From Sclerodactyla briareus (taxonomy: Eukaryota; Echinodermata; Holothuroidea; Dendrochirotida; Sclerodactylidae), in NCBI GenBank assembly GCA_026419785.1, contig JAODTK010005557.1, positions 95,156 through 159,155 on the forward strand: a stretch of 64,000 nt of DNA, read 5' to 3'. Both the position numbers and the translations under genes were made by a program. Below, piece after piece: positions 42,201 through 54,594 of this stretch. The first letter of the stretch is position 1. Every line of letters begins with the position of its first letter. The notes under the pieces were generated by a model. That model searched no databases, was not told the origin of the DNA, and worked only from the letters and a program-made list of their open reading frames with translations.

Positions 42201-42974
42201 GGAGACATCAATGCGGCCGCCACGAGCGTTAGAACATCCGGGCTGTCCCTGATGCATGTTACCCATGGGCATACCAGGATTCTCTGATCATTAATTATTA
42301 AAAGCAGTAAAGAACTGGTTAGGGACATGGGCAATATACATTCCGTCATGGAGAGGATGTAATACACTGCACAAGCTGTTAGCCGTCTATTAATACATCT
42401 GAATACTAAATGGATGATCACTAGATGTTGTTCCTTAATAACAAATACTAATATGGCTATGGGCAAATATATATATGATCTTCCAGTGAGTTCACCAAGA
42501 CTCTGAGACAGTGGGGATTGATTATAAGACACTATATATCAAATGAAACCAATTAGATAGTGCTGCAGAACGACAGTACGTCACATCTATTGAATCTTCG
42601 GTACAGTACAAATTGACGTAGGACTATACCATGGAGATAAATAGTTATATTTATAGTTCAAGGAGGTTTTCCACAGATGTAGAACCAACATGTATCTCCC
42701 TTCCTACTTTGATGTATTTTTGATGCGACTGTAACTCGAGTACTCCTCGCCACTCACTTGTCACGTACTTTCATTACCTGAAAAGGAAGATTTGCTCTCT
42801 CTCTTCTGTTTTCTCATCATTTGTACTTTGGTATTTCTCATTTGTCCTCTCTTAAAAGGGAACCCAAGCCTTCCATCGGACGAAATTGATAACTCCAATC
42901 ACTAGGGTCTAAATTTAATATAAAATTTCGAATAACCCACCAATCATTTAGGTTTTGGACATTAGCAAGAGCTA
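39201..42974. other. No gene recognised
   Basis: Almost 3.8 kb with no domain in any frame and no strong repeat. A short duplicated string (CAGGTGGTTCCAAACGAGGT then TTGCAAC at 40594-40621; CGGGTGGTTTCTAACAGGTT then TGCAAC at 41032-41057) hints at an old dispersed repeat. Open frames reach 116 codons (42182-42532 minus) without recognisable features. Confidence 0.5.
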
Positions 42975-43690
42975 GCCGATAATTGCCCCACGATGTGAGG
43001 CAACCCCCATTCACAAGAGACTATAAGGAAAAGGTGGAAGATCCATCCTATTGATATTTATTTTTAGCAGCTGCAGAATAACGGTTAGGGAAGAGACACG
43101 CATCTGGGCCCGTGGAAGCTATTCCAGACACGCGAAGTGCGAGCGTAAAACGAGCGTAGATTATTTCAGCGCGGTGACGAGCCTGGAAGCGCAACCGGAA
43201 AGAGTGGGACGAGTAACTCCAAGCAAAAAGGACAGCCTTCCGAAGAGCTCCAGAAGAGCACTGGCTGTGAATATCGCAGAAGGAAGAAGAAGAGACAGGG
43301 AGAAATGATCCACCACGGGACAGAGGCTGGAGAGTGACAGCAGCTGGTCACCATTGATGAGACGAATGGCCTTCCTCTGAGTACGATTGAGGGAACCGAG
43401 ATGATGATGGCGGAGCCCCGCCCAAAATTTGTCAACCATATTACATTAGGGAATTCGGGACTTTGTAAAGCAAGAGAAGCTGACGTGGGTAGAGTTTAAA
43501 TCCCAACTTCTGGAAGCATTGGCGTTGGCGGCGATAAATTTGATATGGGAGTGACAAGACAATCATTGTTGATTCCCAATCGAGGATATTGAGAGAAGCA
43601 GACTGCGGAAGATCTAGTCATCCATGGACAAGAACAGCGGTCTGGGCCACGCCTAGTCAGAGATACGCTGATTCTCAATCTGAGTTTTTG
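42975..43690 (-). mobile_element. Decayed CR1/Jockey-type LINE, second copy
   Basis: The minus strand reads, with shifts, a GINNDCLVTPISN-like segment followed by CHSHIKFIAANANAS (about 43590-43520), then VDKFWAGLRHHHLGSLNRTQ and RKAIRLINGDQ (43436-43345), then an RTSRVWNSF box (43140-43110). These fit the segment from the last RT blocks to the LWNSLP box of CR1/Jockey-like elements. It aligns with 11236-11700 and 12070-12200 in the same order, so the two are copies of one family. Frames are broken throughout. Confidence 0.72.
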
Positions 43691-45849
43691 ATCGGTTAAA
43701 GTAGAGTTAAAATAGAGTTCAAATCATTGTTCTAATTAGCAACTATGGTTAGCAACTGGGGTGGGACGGTACAGTTATGGACAAAATCATAACGTTTCAG
43801 GGGTCGCCCCCAGCGCCGTTGAGTAATTCCCCAGCTCCCAAGGGAAATGAGGACTGAAATTCAGGCTTATATATGCATGTATCGGTAATTTCGTAATTTC
43901 ATCTTGCACAGCCTGACTGACTTTTATTGGCGTCTAGACAATGGTGAGAGACTGCCAAAGCCAACGATAACGTAACGATGTGTACACTATATTCATTTTC
44001 ACCAATTCAACCTTTCACCAGTGGTAATGATAATCATAGTTACGGGAATATATATGTCTGAGATACTGGTCACAATCATTAGCTACAATCTCATGTGTAT
44101 CTTAGATGTTGACAACGACCACATGAGTGGATTGCAGATATCAGAGACGGTTAAAGTTCCAAGATCATCTTTTGTTTACATGGATATTTCTCAGCATAGT
44201 CACTGTTCATGCTTCACGTCCCTGTAGGTGATCCCATTAGGCATGACTACCGTTCACACAGCACCCTAAAAAAAAAAAAAAAGCAGTATTGAAACTTTTA
44301 ATGGTCCATTGTAAATCTAACGACCAACTGGCCTATTAGGAACCGAGCTGAGGTAAGTTGAAGCTATTACGAAGGTAAACCTCGTTTTCCTGTTATTGTA
44401 ACATCACACATGCGGAGAAGCTCCGGCAGCCAGGTGATTTTACTGCTCCCCTCTTGACATCCTGATGGACCCTAAGAAGCAAATTAATTTGGCACTCACA
44501 TCGTTATAATTTCTCTGGTTCATATTACTGCCGCTGCTGGCCCGACTGGAATGTCGAGATCTTTATCGGGCCATAAAATATAATAATAGGAAGGGGATAA
44601 GCTCATGGTAAGTAATCAATAGCGAGGGGCGCCAGAGTCGGAATATTCAGTCACAATATAAGCAATGTGCTCAGAGCCTATGACGGCGTATAGTGCCTCC
44701 ATAGGAGAATGATAACGGGCAGTAATGAATCGTTGAAGCAATCGTTGGAATCATTCCACTACGTCAAACTCAAACTGAATAGGCACTCAGGATATCCTGG
44801 ATGGTTTCCAAGAGGCACTCTGCACACATGTATACATGATACAGTAACTATTGAATACCTATTGGGGCACGAAATTTTCCTGATCTTATGATAAATCCGT
44901 TAGTATTGGGTAGACAAGTGTCCCTCAACAAGAACAGTGATATCTCACTTAAACGTCATTGAATGAACAGCATCGAAGGAGGGTCTTCTCAACGAGACAG
45001 ACCTGTTCATCACAACAACAGAGGGAAACCCACATAGGTCACATAGATAAATCGTCATGATGTCAAAATGTTAAACAGAGGCCATTGTACAAGAGCGGAA
45101 ACGAAATCTTCCTATTAGCTATCCTTTATAATATTTTGATTGGCGGATAGAGGAAAACATACGATCGATACTTCAGGAGAGAGGCCGACTTCTGACAATA
45201 CCACCATAGTGCGAAGGGTAATAAGTCTGTTAGGTGAGCCTACTCACCACCATAGCTCAATTACTCAATATTTGGGGGATCATGTTTTATGTAAACGCTC
45301 ATCGAAAACTAAACTAATCGTTTCGGATATTCCGAACCCTTTTTTCAGAATCAACCTTCTAGGCCATTTCACTGAAAATGTCAGTAGCTTGTGCTGGGGG
45401 CATTGTGTAGGGAATATTATATTTCAGTTCGTCTCCACCTGATCAGCTATCACGAAAACACGAATGTCGGACTCGAAAACACAATTTCATGCCGAAGAGT
45501 ACAGTATATAATACATATAATATCCTTATACTAAAGTCACGTTGATATATATTATTGTGACGCTATACCGTCTTTACCGTATCGATCATGAATTGCATAG
45601 AAACGATTCATCATCGTTGCCGTTAGGCAAACGACGCCGTCGCTAGTTGCTGCCAGCCAGTATTGACTCCTAAAACAAACATGGTGAAGGACAAACCCTT
45701 ATATACAAGAAAACAAAAGCATAACGTTTTTCAGATTTTGGTGTCATTTCCGAACCCTTCCTGTGCCGTGTACATATCGTACCTATTATTTTCGAACTCC
45801 GTTTACGCAGCTGTATGGTATGGTCCTTGGTCACGCCTTGTAAATGGAC
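43691..45849. other. No gene recognised
   Basis: No repeats or domains seen except an A run at 44270-44282. A 100-codon plus frame (45140-45442) lacks recognisable features. Confidence 0.5.
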
Positions 45850-45935
45850 CCCTCTGCACCACGTGCCGAGCAGTCGCAGCAGAGACTTCAAGGAACAGAG
45901 CGTCGTGGGTTCGAATCTATTCGCGCGCAACTTTT
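45850..45935 (+). repeat. tRNA-like SINE head or tRNA pseudogene fragment
   Basis: GTGCCGAGCAGTCGCAGCAG (45863-45882) resembles the D-arm box A of Leu/Ser-type tRNAs, and CGTGGGTTCGAATCTA (45905-45920) is a good box B. The T-arm does not pair (GTGGG against CTATT) and no CCA-adjacent acceptor stem is visible, so it is not a functional tRNA. No SINE body shared with 11702 or 57472 was seen. Confidence 0.45.
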
Positions 45936-46320
45936 CTCCGCTAGAAGTGGGGATATATCGACCTCAAGAAAACTAGAGAATAGTTCCCGAAAAAATTATT
46001 ATAGTGCAGGATTTCCATAAATAGTTTACAGGTTTAGTGGGCTATCGGTTTTGGTAGAGGTCAACGGAGTTTTCCTGCATGATAATACTCAATTAGGTGG
46101 TAGAAATATGAAAGGTTATTCCAAGGTTAGTAGGGACCAATTAGGGTCAACAACTAACCACCAGACCATAGAATTCTTTGGAATGTTCCAAAGAATTCTT
46201 GTATTGAGTAACTTACAGTAACAATCGCCTCAGTTTTTTCTCACCACCCGGGACTAGTTTCATATGACACTGACAGTTGTACATCGATTGTTTTGTTCTA
46301 TTCATTTTTTATTCCCTTGC
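45936..46320. other. Short plain stretch with one long palindrome
   Basis: Nothing coding. The notable object is a 30-bp palindrome at 46170-46199 (arms AGAATTCTTTGGAA and TTCCAAAGAATTCT, two-base centre), with both arms perfect. Confidence 0.6.
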
Positions 46321-46324
46321 CGGG

Positions 46325-46389
46325 AAAAAAAAAAAGGGGGGGGGGGGGGGGGGGGGCAAAATGAATCTATGCGTCACGGCACCGTGGTC

Positions 46390-46427
<38 letters not shown>

Positions 46428-46430
46428 TGT
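46325..46430. repeat. A/G homopolymers and (TG)n microsatellite
   Basis: About ten A, then more than twenty G (46336-46357), followed after 35 bp by about 34 bp of TG repeats. The long G run is an assembly-risk site. Confidence 0.9.
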
Positions 46431-46439
46431 GCCACCCGT

Positions 46440-47110
46440 CCCAGCAACGATATTAAGAACGCAAGCATGAATGAGTCCCTTTCAAATCAATATGTGGGGT
46501 TGGACATATAGAAAGGATGACCCCTATTGTTTTTGGTGCCAGTTCAAGGTCCTTCAGGTCACGAGAGGGCAAACTTCAGAAAGCTTGTCAGCACGATATC
46601 TAACGAACGCAAGCATGTATCAAGTTCATATTAGGTATGTGGGTTGCACGTATGGTGAAATGAAACCTATATCCCTGTCAGGTCAAGGTCATTTAAGGTC
46701 ACTAAAGGACAATCCTTATATATCTTGGCACGAAACATTTTTATATGGATGTTGTAATGGAAAGTTTTGTTCGTCTGGGCGAGCTACATCTGGTGACCTA
46801 ATTTGATTGACCTCATTTGACCTTCTGACCTCATTTGACCTCTCGACCTTGTGACATTGAGTGTGTATTTTTTGTGATGACCAGATTTGTCTTGTTGAGA
46901 CAAACCATAAAAGTGAATTAGACTAATGTAATACAACACTCCCATCACGCGCTATCTCAAGGAACGCCTCGTGTGTGGAAGGTCGAGAAAGCCTAAAACA
47001 CTGGAATGTTGCTAATTTTGATGTTTGACATTGACATCTTGGCAACAAACATTTTAGAAGGATGTTGTAATGGAAAGTTTTGGTCGTCCAAGCGAACTGC
47101 ATGCAGTTTC
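46440..47110 (+). repeat. AGGTCA-rich tandem repeat, ~148 bp period
   Basis: AACGCAAGCATG at 46458 and 46606 mark two adjoining units with related order: GGTATGTGGGTTG-like, GATGACCCCTATTGTTTTTG, GGTCAAGGTC. GGATGTTGTAATGGAAAGTT occurs at 46747 and again at 47060. Between them lies a run of TGACCTC-TTTGACCTT half-sites (46807-46855). This style of repeat is widespread in marine invertebrates. Confidence 0.7.
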
Positions 47111-50100
47111 GGTATGCATGGGAGCCCACATGTTGTTGGAATATTCCGTGTGGCCACCTGCCACTTAGCAAATTTAGGATGCTTGTGTCAGGATAAAAAA
47201 TATTTGACTTAATTGTGCCCAGTGCCCCGACATTTATTCCTCAGGCAGGGGTATGTGATACCCAGTTTGAGGAAACCTGCACCTTCAGATGGCCACCCAA
47301 GTGAAAATGTGTAGGTATTACTGTAAAAACACCTTGATGACTCCCAATAGTGCAACTTCCATTATACACACAATTTCCCTGGACAGACTGATATTGTCTT
47401 GTGGCACTCATGAGTATAACATCCTAATCACCCATGCTGTCCTATAGTCAACAATGGTTTTGTGTTATCGTTATCACTGGTCCAGTCTCAATGACACACC
47501 TATAAACTTGCAATGTTACTTGTGTATTAGGCTCTCAGTGTAGCCATGCATACCATAAACCCCAGTATGCTTGACAAATTGGATGAGTGATTTTGGGCTT
47601 GTCTAAACAAACGTAAATTTAGAAAGGTACCACCATAGTGTATATGGCAGAGGGTGGGGGTGGAGTGCCCCTGAAATAACGCGAGGTCGGTGCAGGCAAA
47701 ACATCCTGTTTGATACACTGTTCCAACCACAGCCGTACATGTAAGGCCCCCTCATCACGGGTGACCCAGAGCTCAAAGTCAAAACCAACAACACCGGGAA
47801 CAGTACCCCTGCCTACCACCCCTCCCCCCTCCATCACAACAGGTCTCCGCACACAATTGCAACAGTTTGACTGAGATGAAAAACCGTTTAAGGCCTCAGG
47901 AATTAGCACTGAGATATCTCCAAAACCTGTTACTGTAAAAAAAAAATCAACGGTAATTAGACAAGAGAACAGATATCTTTTAACATCTGGGTCAATGACA
48001 GAATGACCCGTATTTACCTAGCCCTGCTCGGATAGAATACGGTTGTCATCGTGGAAACCTTACTCAGACCAATACTGGCAATACTGTAACTGGCCTATAC
48101 TTGAAACTGCCGATTCCTCTTCTTGTGGCCCTAACCCCCCCCCATCCCCTTCCCCTCTGATGTTGAGTGGTCTCAGTTCAAAGCGTATCTGAGGTGTAAA
48201 CGGAGTGAAGAACGATGTCTGAATAGACCATATCAGTTTCAAACCCTACCCAACAAGCAGGGGTCTTTGGTTTCTAGGTGCAATGCGAAATTTGGGAAAA
48301 AAATAATATTTGTAATTCGAATTGTGTGTGCGACTATATAGAAATGAATTAATTAAACTGAGAATATCTAATAAGGGGTAATAAGTGTTCTGGTGTGCCC
48401 CTATTGGCCCTAGCCTTGTGTCATGCTATGGCAAGGAAAAATCACGAAACAGTTTTGGGTCTGTTTGATTTTATAGTTCCACAAGGAGTTTTCTGATTAC
48501 TACATTCCAATACGATACGAATATACAGTACGAGGCTTTCCGACAAAGACCTCGAAGTAGATAATTTCCGGCTCGAGAACTCACAAACTCATGTTTCATA
48601 ACTATGAATATTCAATCAAGATAATATACTCAACCCGACATATGCCCGAGCAGTGATTCCCTAGAGATTTAAAAGCTTTTAGCTCACAGGTGTAAGGACG
48701 TCACTGGTTCCACAAGTGCCGAATGACGAAGTGGTTTGACTAAGATCCTAGGCTACCACTAGTAAGACCGCTAACCGTCACTATCTGCTAATACCGTGAT
48801 TATACAAAAACCTAATATTTCCAGTTACCTTAGATACTCTCACAAAGGCGTACCGAAAGATTTGGTCTGGGGAGAGGGTTGGAGGCGGGCTAAAAGAAGA
48901 GTGCGCCCTAATTCATACCTTCCCCTCCCTATTGACAATAAATGCAATTTATGGCCTTAGACATATGCTGTTGAAACATGGTTGACAAACAACAGCTGTA
49001 CAACGTCTACGGAACATTAAAACATTTGTTTGAAATGTATTGGGTCGCATGGGTCATGTGGAGTTTCTTACAACAGCCCTCCCCCCCCCCCTTTGCTACG
49101 CTATTGTCAGCTCCCACGTCATCCACTCTCGGCAATTGTTAGGCGTGAGTCAGACAGACTCAGTGGTGATCGAATCAAAGAACAATTCATGTGGTACCAC
49201 TAATCGTCCCTTGTCTCAAAACGCACACTTGTTGTTCATACAATAATATCCGAGTGCTGCATATAGCCCTTTTCACGTGATAAGCGCTTTACAGATATCC
49301 CGTTATACACGTGCCAACCTTGCTTGAACCGCTTGCTTAAGTCGCATATGGTTCATGCGGCTACCTTTTGGGCCTATTCCTTTGATATAACCGAGGACTA
49401 GAGGAGGACAGATTTGCCTCACCTAATCACCAGATCACCATCATCCGAACATATTTACCAGTAAAGTCAATGGCGACGCGATACTTTTCAGCTGGGGGCG
49501 GAGCAATTGAGTCGGGAGGTCTCTGGAAGAGGGCACATATCGCAGCAGTGATATTTCATATGGATCCCGTCCGGGGAACTTTGACCGCTGTCTTGAGGAG
49601 GGTTTGTGGGGAGGGGGGGGGGATGAATTCTACAGGACTTGTGATGTTTAGGACCCTTGGTGCATTCAGGGAGCAGATGACTTATGCGTACAATTAGTGT
49701 TCCAAACTTTCTTAATATAGAAGAGAACATTTTTCGTGGGGGACCCCTGGAGAAACACAATTTTTGGCCACGCCACTAGCTGTAGTAGGCCTAAACCGTA
49801 GTTTTCTCCACTTTGCCAAATATGACAACCGTGTAAGAGCGTCAAAGCGTAAACGCGTAAACTAGTCACGGACGTGCCCCGTGTATCGTGGCCGAAGAGG
49901 AACCGCATTCTGCAGTTTTTCTTATTTTCGTTACGCTTTCTGCGTGACGGATTCGAGGGTGTTGAAGGAAAACTGCGGATGAATTAAAAGAGGCTAATGT
50001 ATTACCTGGAGAAACTGAATGAGCTCCAACCTTCTTCGACTTCCGTTACAGAGTTCAGTCACTTTGACAGTTTGTGCATGTGTATTTCGCAATATCGAAA

Positions 50101-50529
50101 AGCATCCCATCAGCACTTATAAATGATGTCATACTTCACCAACCTGCAAGCATCCTCTATTGTATCCGAGCCTGCAGATGTCCTTTAAAACTTGAAATAC
50201 GATCTAATGCCCGGAATATACCCTCTTCCGTTTACGAGCTCTCCACAATACTGATGCCATGCACGCTTAAGCCTTAAGACCGACTGCGGATTGAGAACAG
50301 TTTTTAAGAAAGTTCAGTCCCTCCTTCATAGCCCACGCCGCTCTTCCATGCATCGACTTCTAATCGTCAAAAACATTATCACCATATAAATGGAAGAGAT
50401 TCATAAGTAGGGAACAACTTACCTTCCTGTCGTTTTGCCGGGAGCGAAAAGAAAAGGGTCGTCTGAATCCAAGAGTTAGTAATCCACTAGTTTGGTTACA
50501 TTTGATACCTGTCTCCCGAGCAGATTAAT
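47111..50529. other. No gene recognised
   Basis: About 3.4 kb without a domain. Contains C or G runs at 48136-48144, 49080-49090 and 49613-49621, and a reverse-oriented GGCCACGCCACTAG string (49768-49781) of the type found at DNA element ends. Open frames reach about 96 codons without features. Confidence 0.5.
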
Positions 50530-50610
50530 GATAATGCTATGGTAGTGCCGTGTACGGGTCGGAGATCTGGTTTAATTCCCGTGTCTTGCGGTGATCAACT
50601 GGCGACTGTC
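50530..50610 (+). repeat. Weak tRNA-like SINE head
   Basis: TGGTAGTGCCG (50540-50550) and GGTTTAATTCCCGTG (50569-50583) resemble box A and box B, 29 bp apart, closer than in a normal tRNA. Possibly a decayed tRNA-derived SINE. Confidence 0.25.
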
Positions 50611-53497
50611 GTGATTTTGTTATTCGTGATGTGAGGAACCGTCATCTGCGCGGAGGCGAAAGGTTATACCGCCGAGTACATCCTGCGTGCCCGCATCACT
50701 CAAGAAAATGTCACTTCCCTATGACAACCGACCAATAATAAATACAAGCACATCCTCGGCAGATCGGAAGCCCGTCCTGGTTGATGAGTCTCTCGCACGG
50801 TCTGATGGATGAGCGCGGGTTTTCACCTTGCAGATGTGATAGCCGCTTCGGGTCCGAAAACAGAGCGACGCCCAACCTCTGTTATGGTTAGGCCCCCAGT
50901 CCCGGTTCCTATTACGTTGTTTCGGGACTGCCGGACGCCGATAGAACTACTGCGTTAAAATATTCTCGTTAATTTAGGGCTAATACCTCGAAACTGTCCG
51001 TATGTTCATTGACATGAGCCGGCCCCAACTTTCCTTTTCTTCAATTCTTATTGGACCAAAACATTGTGTTTAATATTTATTCGTTTTTCCATTTTGTTTG
51101 TGTTCCGTGTGCGATATGTAAACAGAATTTGACACCCTTTGTTGGGCCTGAAACGCGCGATGAATAGTGCACTGAAGCTTTATTAACAACACATCAGTGA
51201 TCGAGAGAATATCCACTGCAGCCCCCCCCCCCCCCAACCAAATATTTCAGCAAAAATTCGGCAGTGGGCTGATAGTTTTTCGGGCAACCGACTGAAATAT
51301 TAACGTATATTTTTCGGCAATCACGACCCCCCCCCAGATATAATCGGGCCTCCTACGCCCATGATTCACTTGATAGCATGATCCACACAATACAAATTAT
51401 TAAATAGCGGTGGTGCCCTGGCTTCTGTCTTCTTCGAAAATGCAATTCTCCTCTACAAGTGGGATAACTTGATCATATAAAATATAAGGGAAGAGTCAGA
51501 GTCCAGCCTAGCCCCGATTACCTTTCGTCTATTCGTCGGTCATGGAAGAGTTGATTTAGACTCAGTATAGCATTGGTACATCGAGCGACTGAGGCTCCCA
51601 GCCACAAATATAGAATCTCCTTCAGAAATTTCGAAGTCTATACCTCACACTGTACTGATTTGCCAGCTTATTGCATCAGCCTTGCGGAATGCGACTACCA
51701 GGTTTTTGTTTTAGAGATTTGCGCGAGGCCCACGTAGTTTTGAAAGAGTATCTATATTATTAGGCTTGTGCTGTGCCGTTGTGTCTGGGGCTGTGACTCG
51801 CTGGACTGAAGTAGTACGGGTATGCTCGGAGGGGGCCCTTCAAAACCTTCGGAATGGAACAAGGTCCCTTCATCTGTTGAAGTTTCCCCATGTGCATCCC
51901 AAATCCAATGCGGCACCACTTGCTCAACCATTCTCGCAAGCGGCCCCATACTTCGCACTATATATTAGGCTGAACACTGCGAACAGTGACGTCGTTCGAT
52001 AGATTTACCGCGCCAGAGTTATGCAACAACCTCCCTCCATTGAACGCCGAGTGACCACAAAGTTGATCGAATCAAAACTCTTTTTTTTTTTTTTTTCTGG
52101 GAAGGAAAACATTATTTCTCGCTACCAACTGCAAAACTGACTTGTATTATTCGGCCCGAGTTTTAACAACTTCCCCCTCCGCACACGAAGTAGCGCAAAT
52201 AGCAACTAGGGTAGCAACCTAGAGGGCAGCATGCTGAACCATCCTTCTATTGGGCACATCATCGCTCCATAAAATGGTTCGCCCAGTCCGTTTCAGTTTA
52301 TTCGAATCGTTTATGACTATAATGTGCAATAGAGATAGGTGCGTGCATGGATTACAGTTCGCCTCCTTAACCTCCTCTTTTCCGATCCAAATTGACATGG
52401 CACCTCAATTCCGACCAGAGCCTGGCACCACGAGCCTTGTCCAATACTTGAACAATAATTTTATATTTTGGCAAGCAGTTATTTACATGCGTTTGGCAGT
52501 GGTGTCTCCCTGTCTTCGGTTTTGGCATGCAAAGTTTTGTACGCTGTATGAATCAACCTCATTTTAATTTACTTGAATTTGATATCGTAAGGCTACAGCT
52601 AGTATTATTAGGTGACCAAATTTATTGGCCTTAGTTCGACCAAAAAGTATAATTTCCACATTTTTCAACAATCTTAGGATAGTAGGAAAGCATAAGTGTT
52701 TTTATCTCTGCAACGATGTTACCGTTCACTTCATATTTGACGAGGGCAAGTTCTGTGGTAACATCCAATCGGAGAAGCTACCCGAGAGACTATATACCCC
52801 GTGGCGAAGCCAGTGGGGGTAGGGGATCGGGGGAAGTGAATCAGTGGAAACGCTACATAAATCAGTGAAATTTAGAATGATTGAATAATTGCCGAGAATA
52901 CTGGCCCGAATGGCATTGAGGTAAACGGGGTTTATGAGGTAACGGGTAAGCCCGCTTTAGCGACGCCCTCATAAAGTCGTCATGCCCCCCCTCCCCTCCC
53001 GACTCGGAAGGCTGCTTCGCGTCTGGGTATTACCCCCCGTATAATCGTCCGTTAAACCGCGATAGCTTTTCAATACTTCGTTTTTCCCACATTTTTATTG
53101 TTCAGTCCTATATTCCGGGCAGCCTATCGTCTTCTCTATATCAGTTTTGTGCGTATATCCACCAGGAAGACGTTTGTACTTTCCTAGTGCCGGATAACTT
53201 TAAATGGAATGACGTATTCGTTTTTATGCATTCACCGCGAACAATTCCCTCTCGACAACCGCAGGTGTCTCATGTAGAGACCTGGATGTGACCTCGAACT
53301 GATGCGTGCAATAATCCCAACGTTTTCGTAGCCTATCAGTAGATCAGCTCGTCGTCAGAGACAACCGGAGTCACGCGAGGTTGTCCTCGGACTTTAGATC
53401 CTTTCACCCCCCCCCCCCTCTCCGAACCGGTCCACTAAACTGGGACTTGTAAGGAATCTGGGTACAACCTGCTTAATGCGTATACATTGCGACATAC
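50611..53497. other. No gene recognised
   Basis: C runs at 51222-51235 and 51327-51335, a T run at 52080-52096, and a short segment at 52945-53000 similar to 18711-18770. CGTGGCGAAGCCAGTGGGGG (52800-52819) is a DNA-element-end type string. No domain in any frame. Confidence 0.5.
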
Positions 53498-53517
53498 TTA
53501 TTATTATATTACTATTA

Positions 53518-53549
<32 letters not shown>

Positions 53550-53560
53550 TATTATTATTA

Positions 53561-53592
<32 letters not shown>

Positions 53593-53593
53593 C
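53498..53593. repeat. (ATT)n microsatellite
   Basis: About 95 bp of ATT repeats with interruptions; overlapping poly-tyrosine/isoleucine frames are artefacts. Confidence 0.95.
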
Positions 53594-53767
53594 GTCTATC
53601 AAAACCATATTGGCTAGATATTCTCACTTTCATTAAAAGTGGTGGAAAATGTTTGCATTTTGTGTCATTCTGTCGAACTTGACTCCGATCGATTCAACTC
53701 TCATTGTTTTCAAACTAACATGCCGCGGAAGGAAAGTATTCCGCCAGAAAGTTACGAGGTCAGGATA

Positions 53768-54050
53768 CCGTGGGTACGTGGCGTACCCACGGGGGGGGTT
53801 GGGGGTCCAGAAACCCCCCCCCCCCCCCATGACTCAAGTGCTTAATACATTTTTAACAAGAAAAAGATTTCTTGCAGTTCAGTTAGAGGTTTTCGCAGCT
53901 GTTTAGCAAATATTGCAGCAGCAGGCATCTAGGGGCCCATAAATTTTTAACCCATTTGCCAATAGGGCGGGTGGCAGCACCCCTTGGTTTCCGACCATCA
54001 ACCCCCCCCCCCCCCATCCCCTAAGCAAATCTCTCGGTACGCGCCTGCAT
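53768..54050. mobile_element. MITE-like element with GGCGTACC/G-run ends
   Basis: The left end has a perfect 10-bp hairpin CCGTGGGTAC/GTACCCACGG (53768-53792) running into G- and C-runs. The right end, read in reverse, gives CAGGCGCGTACCGAG followed by a G-rich run (54050 to about 54001). So GCGTACC next to a G run appears at both ends in inverted orientation, about 280 bp apart, with a non-coding interior. Confidence 0.45.
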
Positions 54051-54594
54051 GGGTATGCCCTATTCTGTTCCGAACCCCCACATTGTCTGAATGTTGTAGA
54101 ACTCCAAGGCAAATCATTCTTCTTTAATTTGTTCATATACAATTTGAACAACCAAGCCACGTTATACGACCCCCCCCCCCCCCAACCTATGTTGATTGGA
54201 TGAAGTTGAACATGTGTTGTTGTTGTTTTTTTGTATGCTCATCTATTTCCCCATATAAACTACAGAATATTCGCGTAATACAGATACAGAATTGTTGCCC
54301 AGAGATTATTCACTACACCTGATGGCACCGGCGTAAAGCGTCCAATTGTCAACGAAGCACCACTGCCGAAACAGTGAGAGACCTGTGTATGCAAGATAGT
54401 TACCAGGAGTAATGTCTAAGCCATTTTTTGCCATTGTAAAATCTAGTTTTATTCGTATTGTTGAACTATTTTTGGATGGTGGGGAGAGAGGATTGTATCA
54501 TACAGGGGACCGTTAGATTTCATTACAGTTTAGTACCCTGACTTCTGGAAAGCCATTTCTGTCCACTGTTGATCAAAATACTGTGACTTGTTAT
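54051..54594. other. No gene recognised
   Basis: C run at 54171-54183 and a TTGTTGTTG stretch near 54215. Nothing else supported. Confidence 0.5.
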
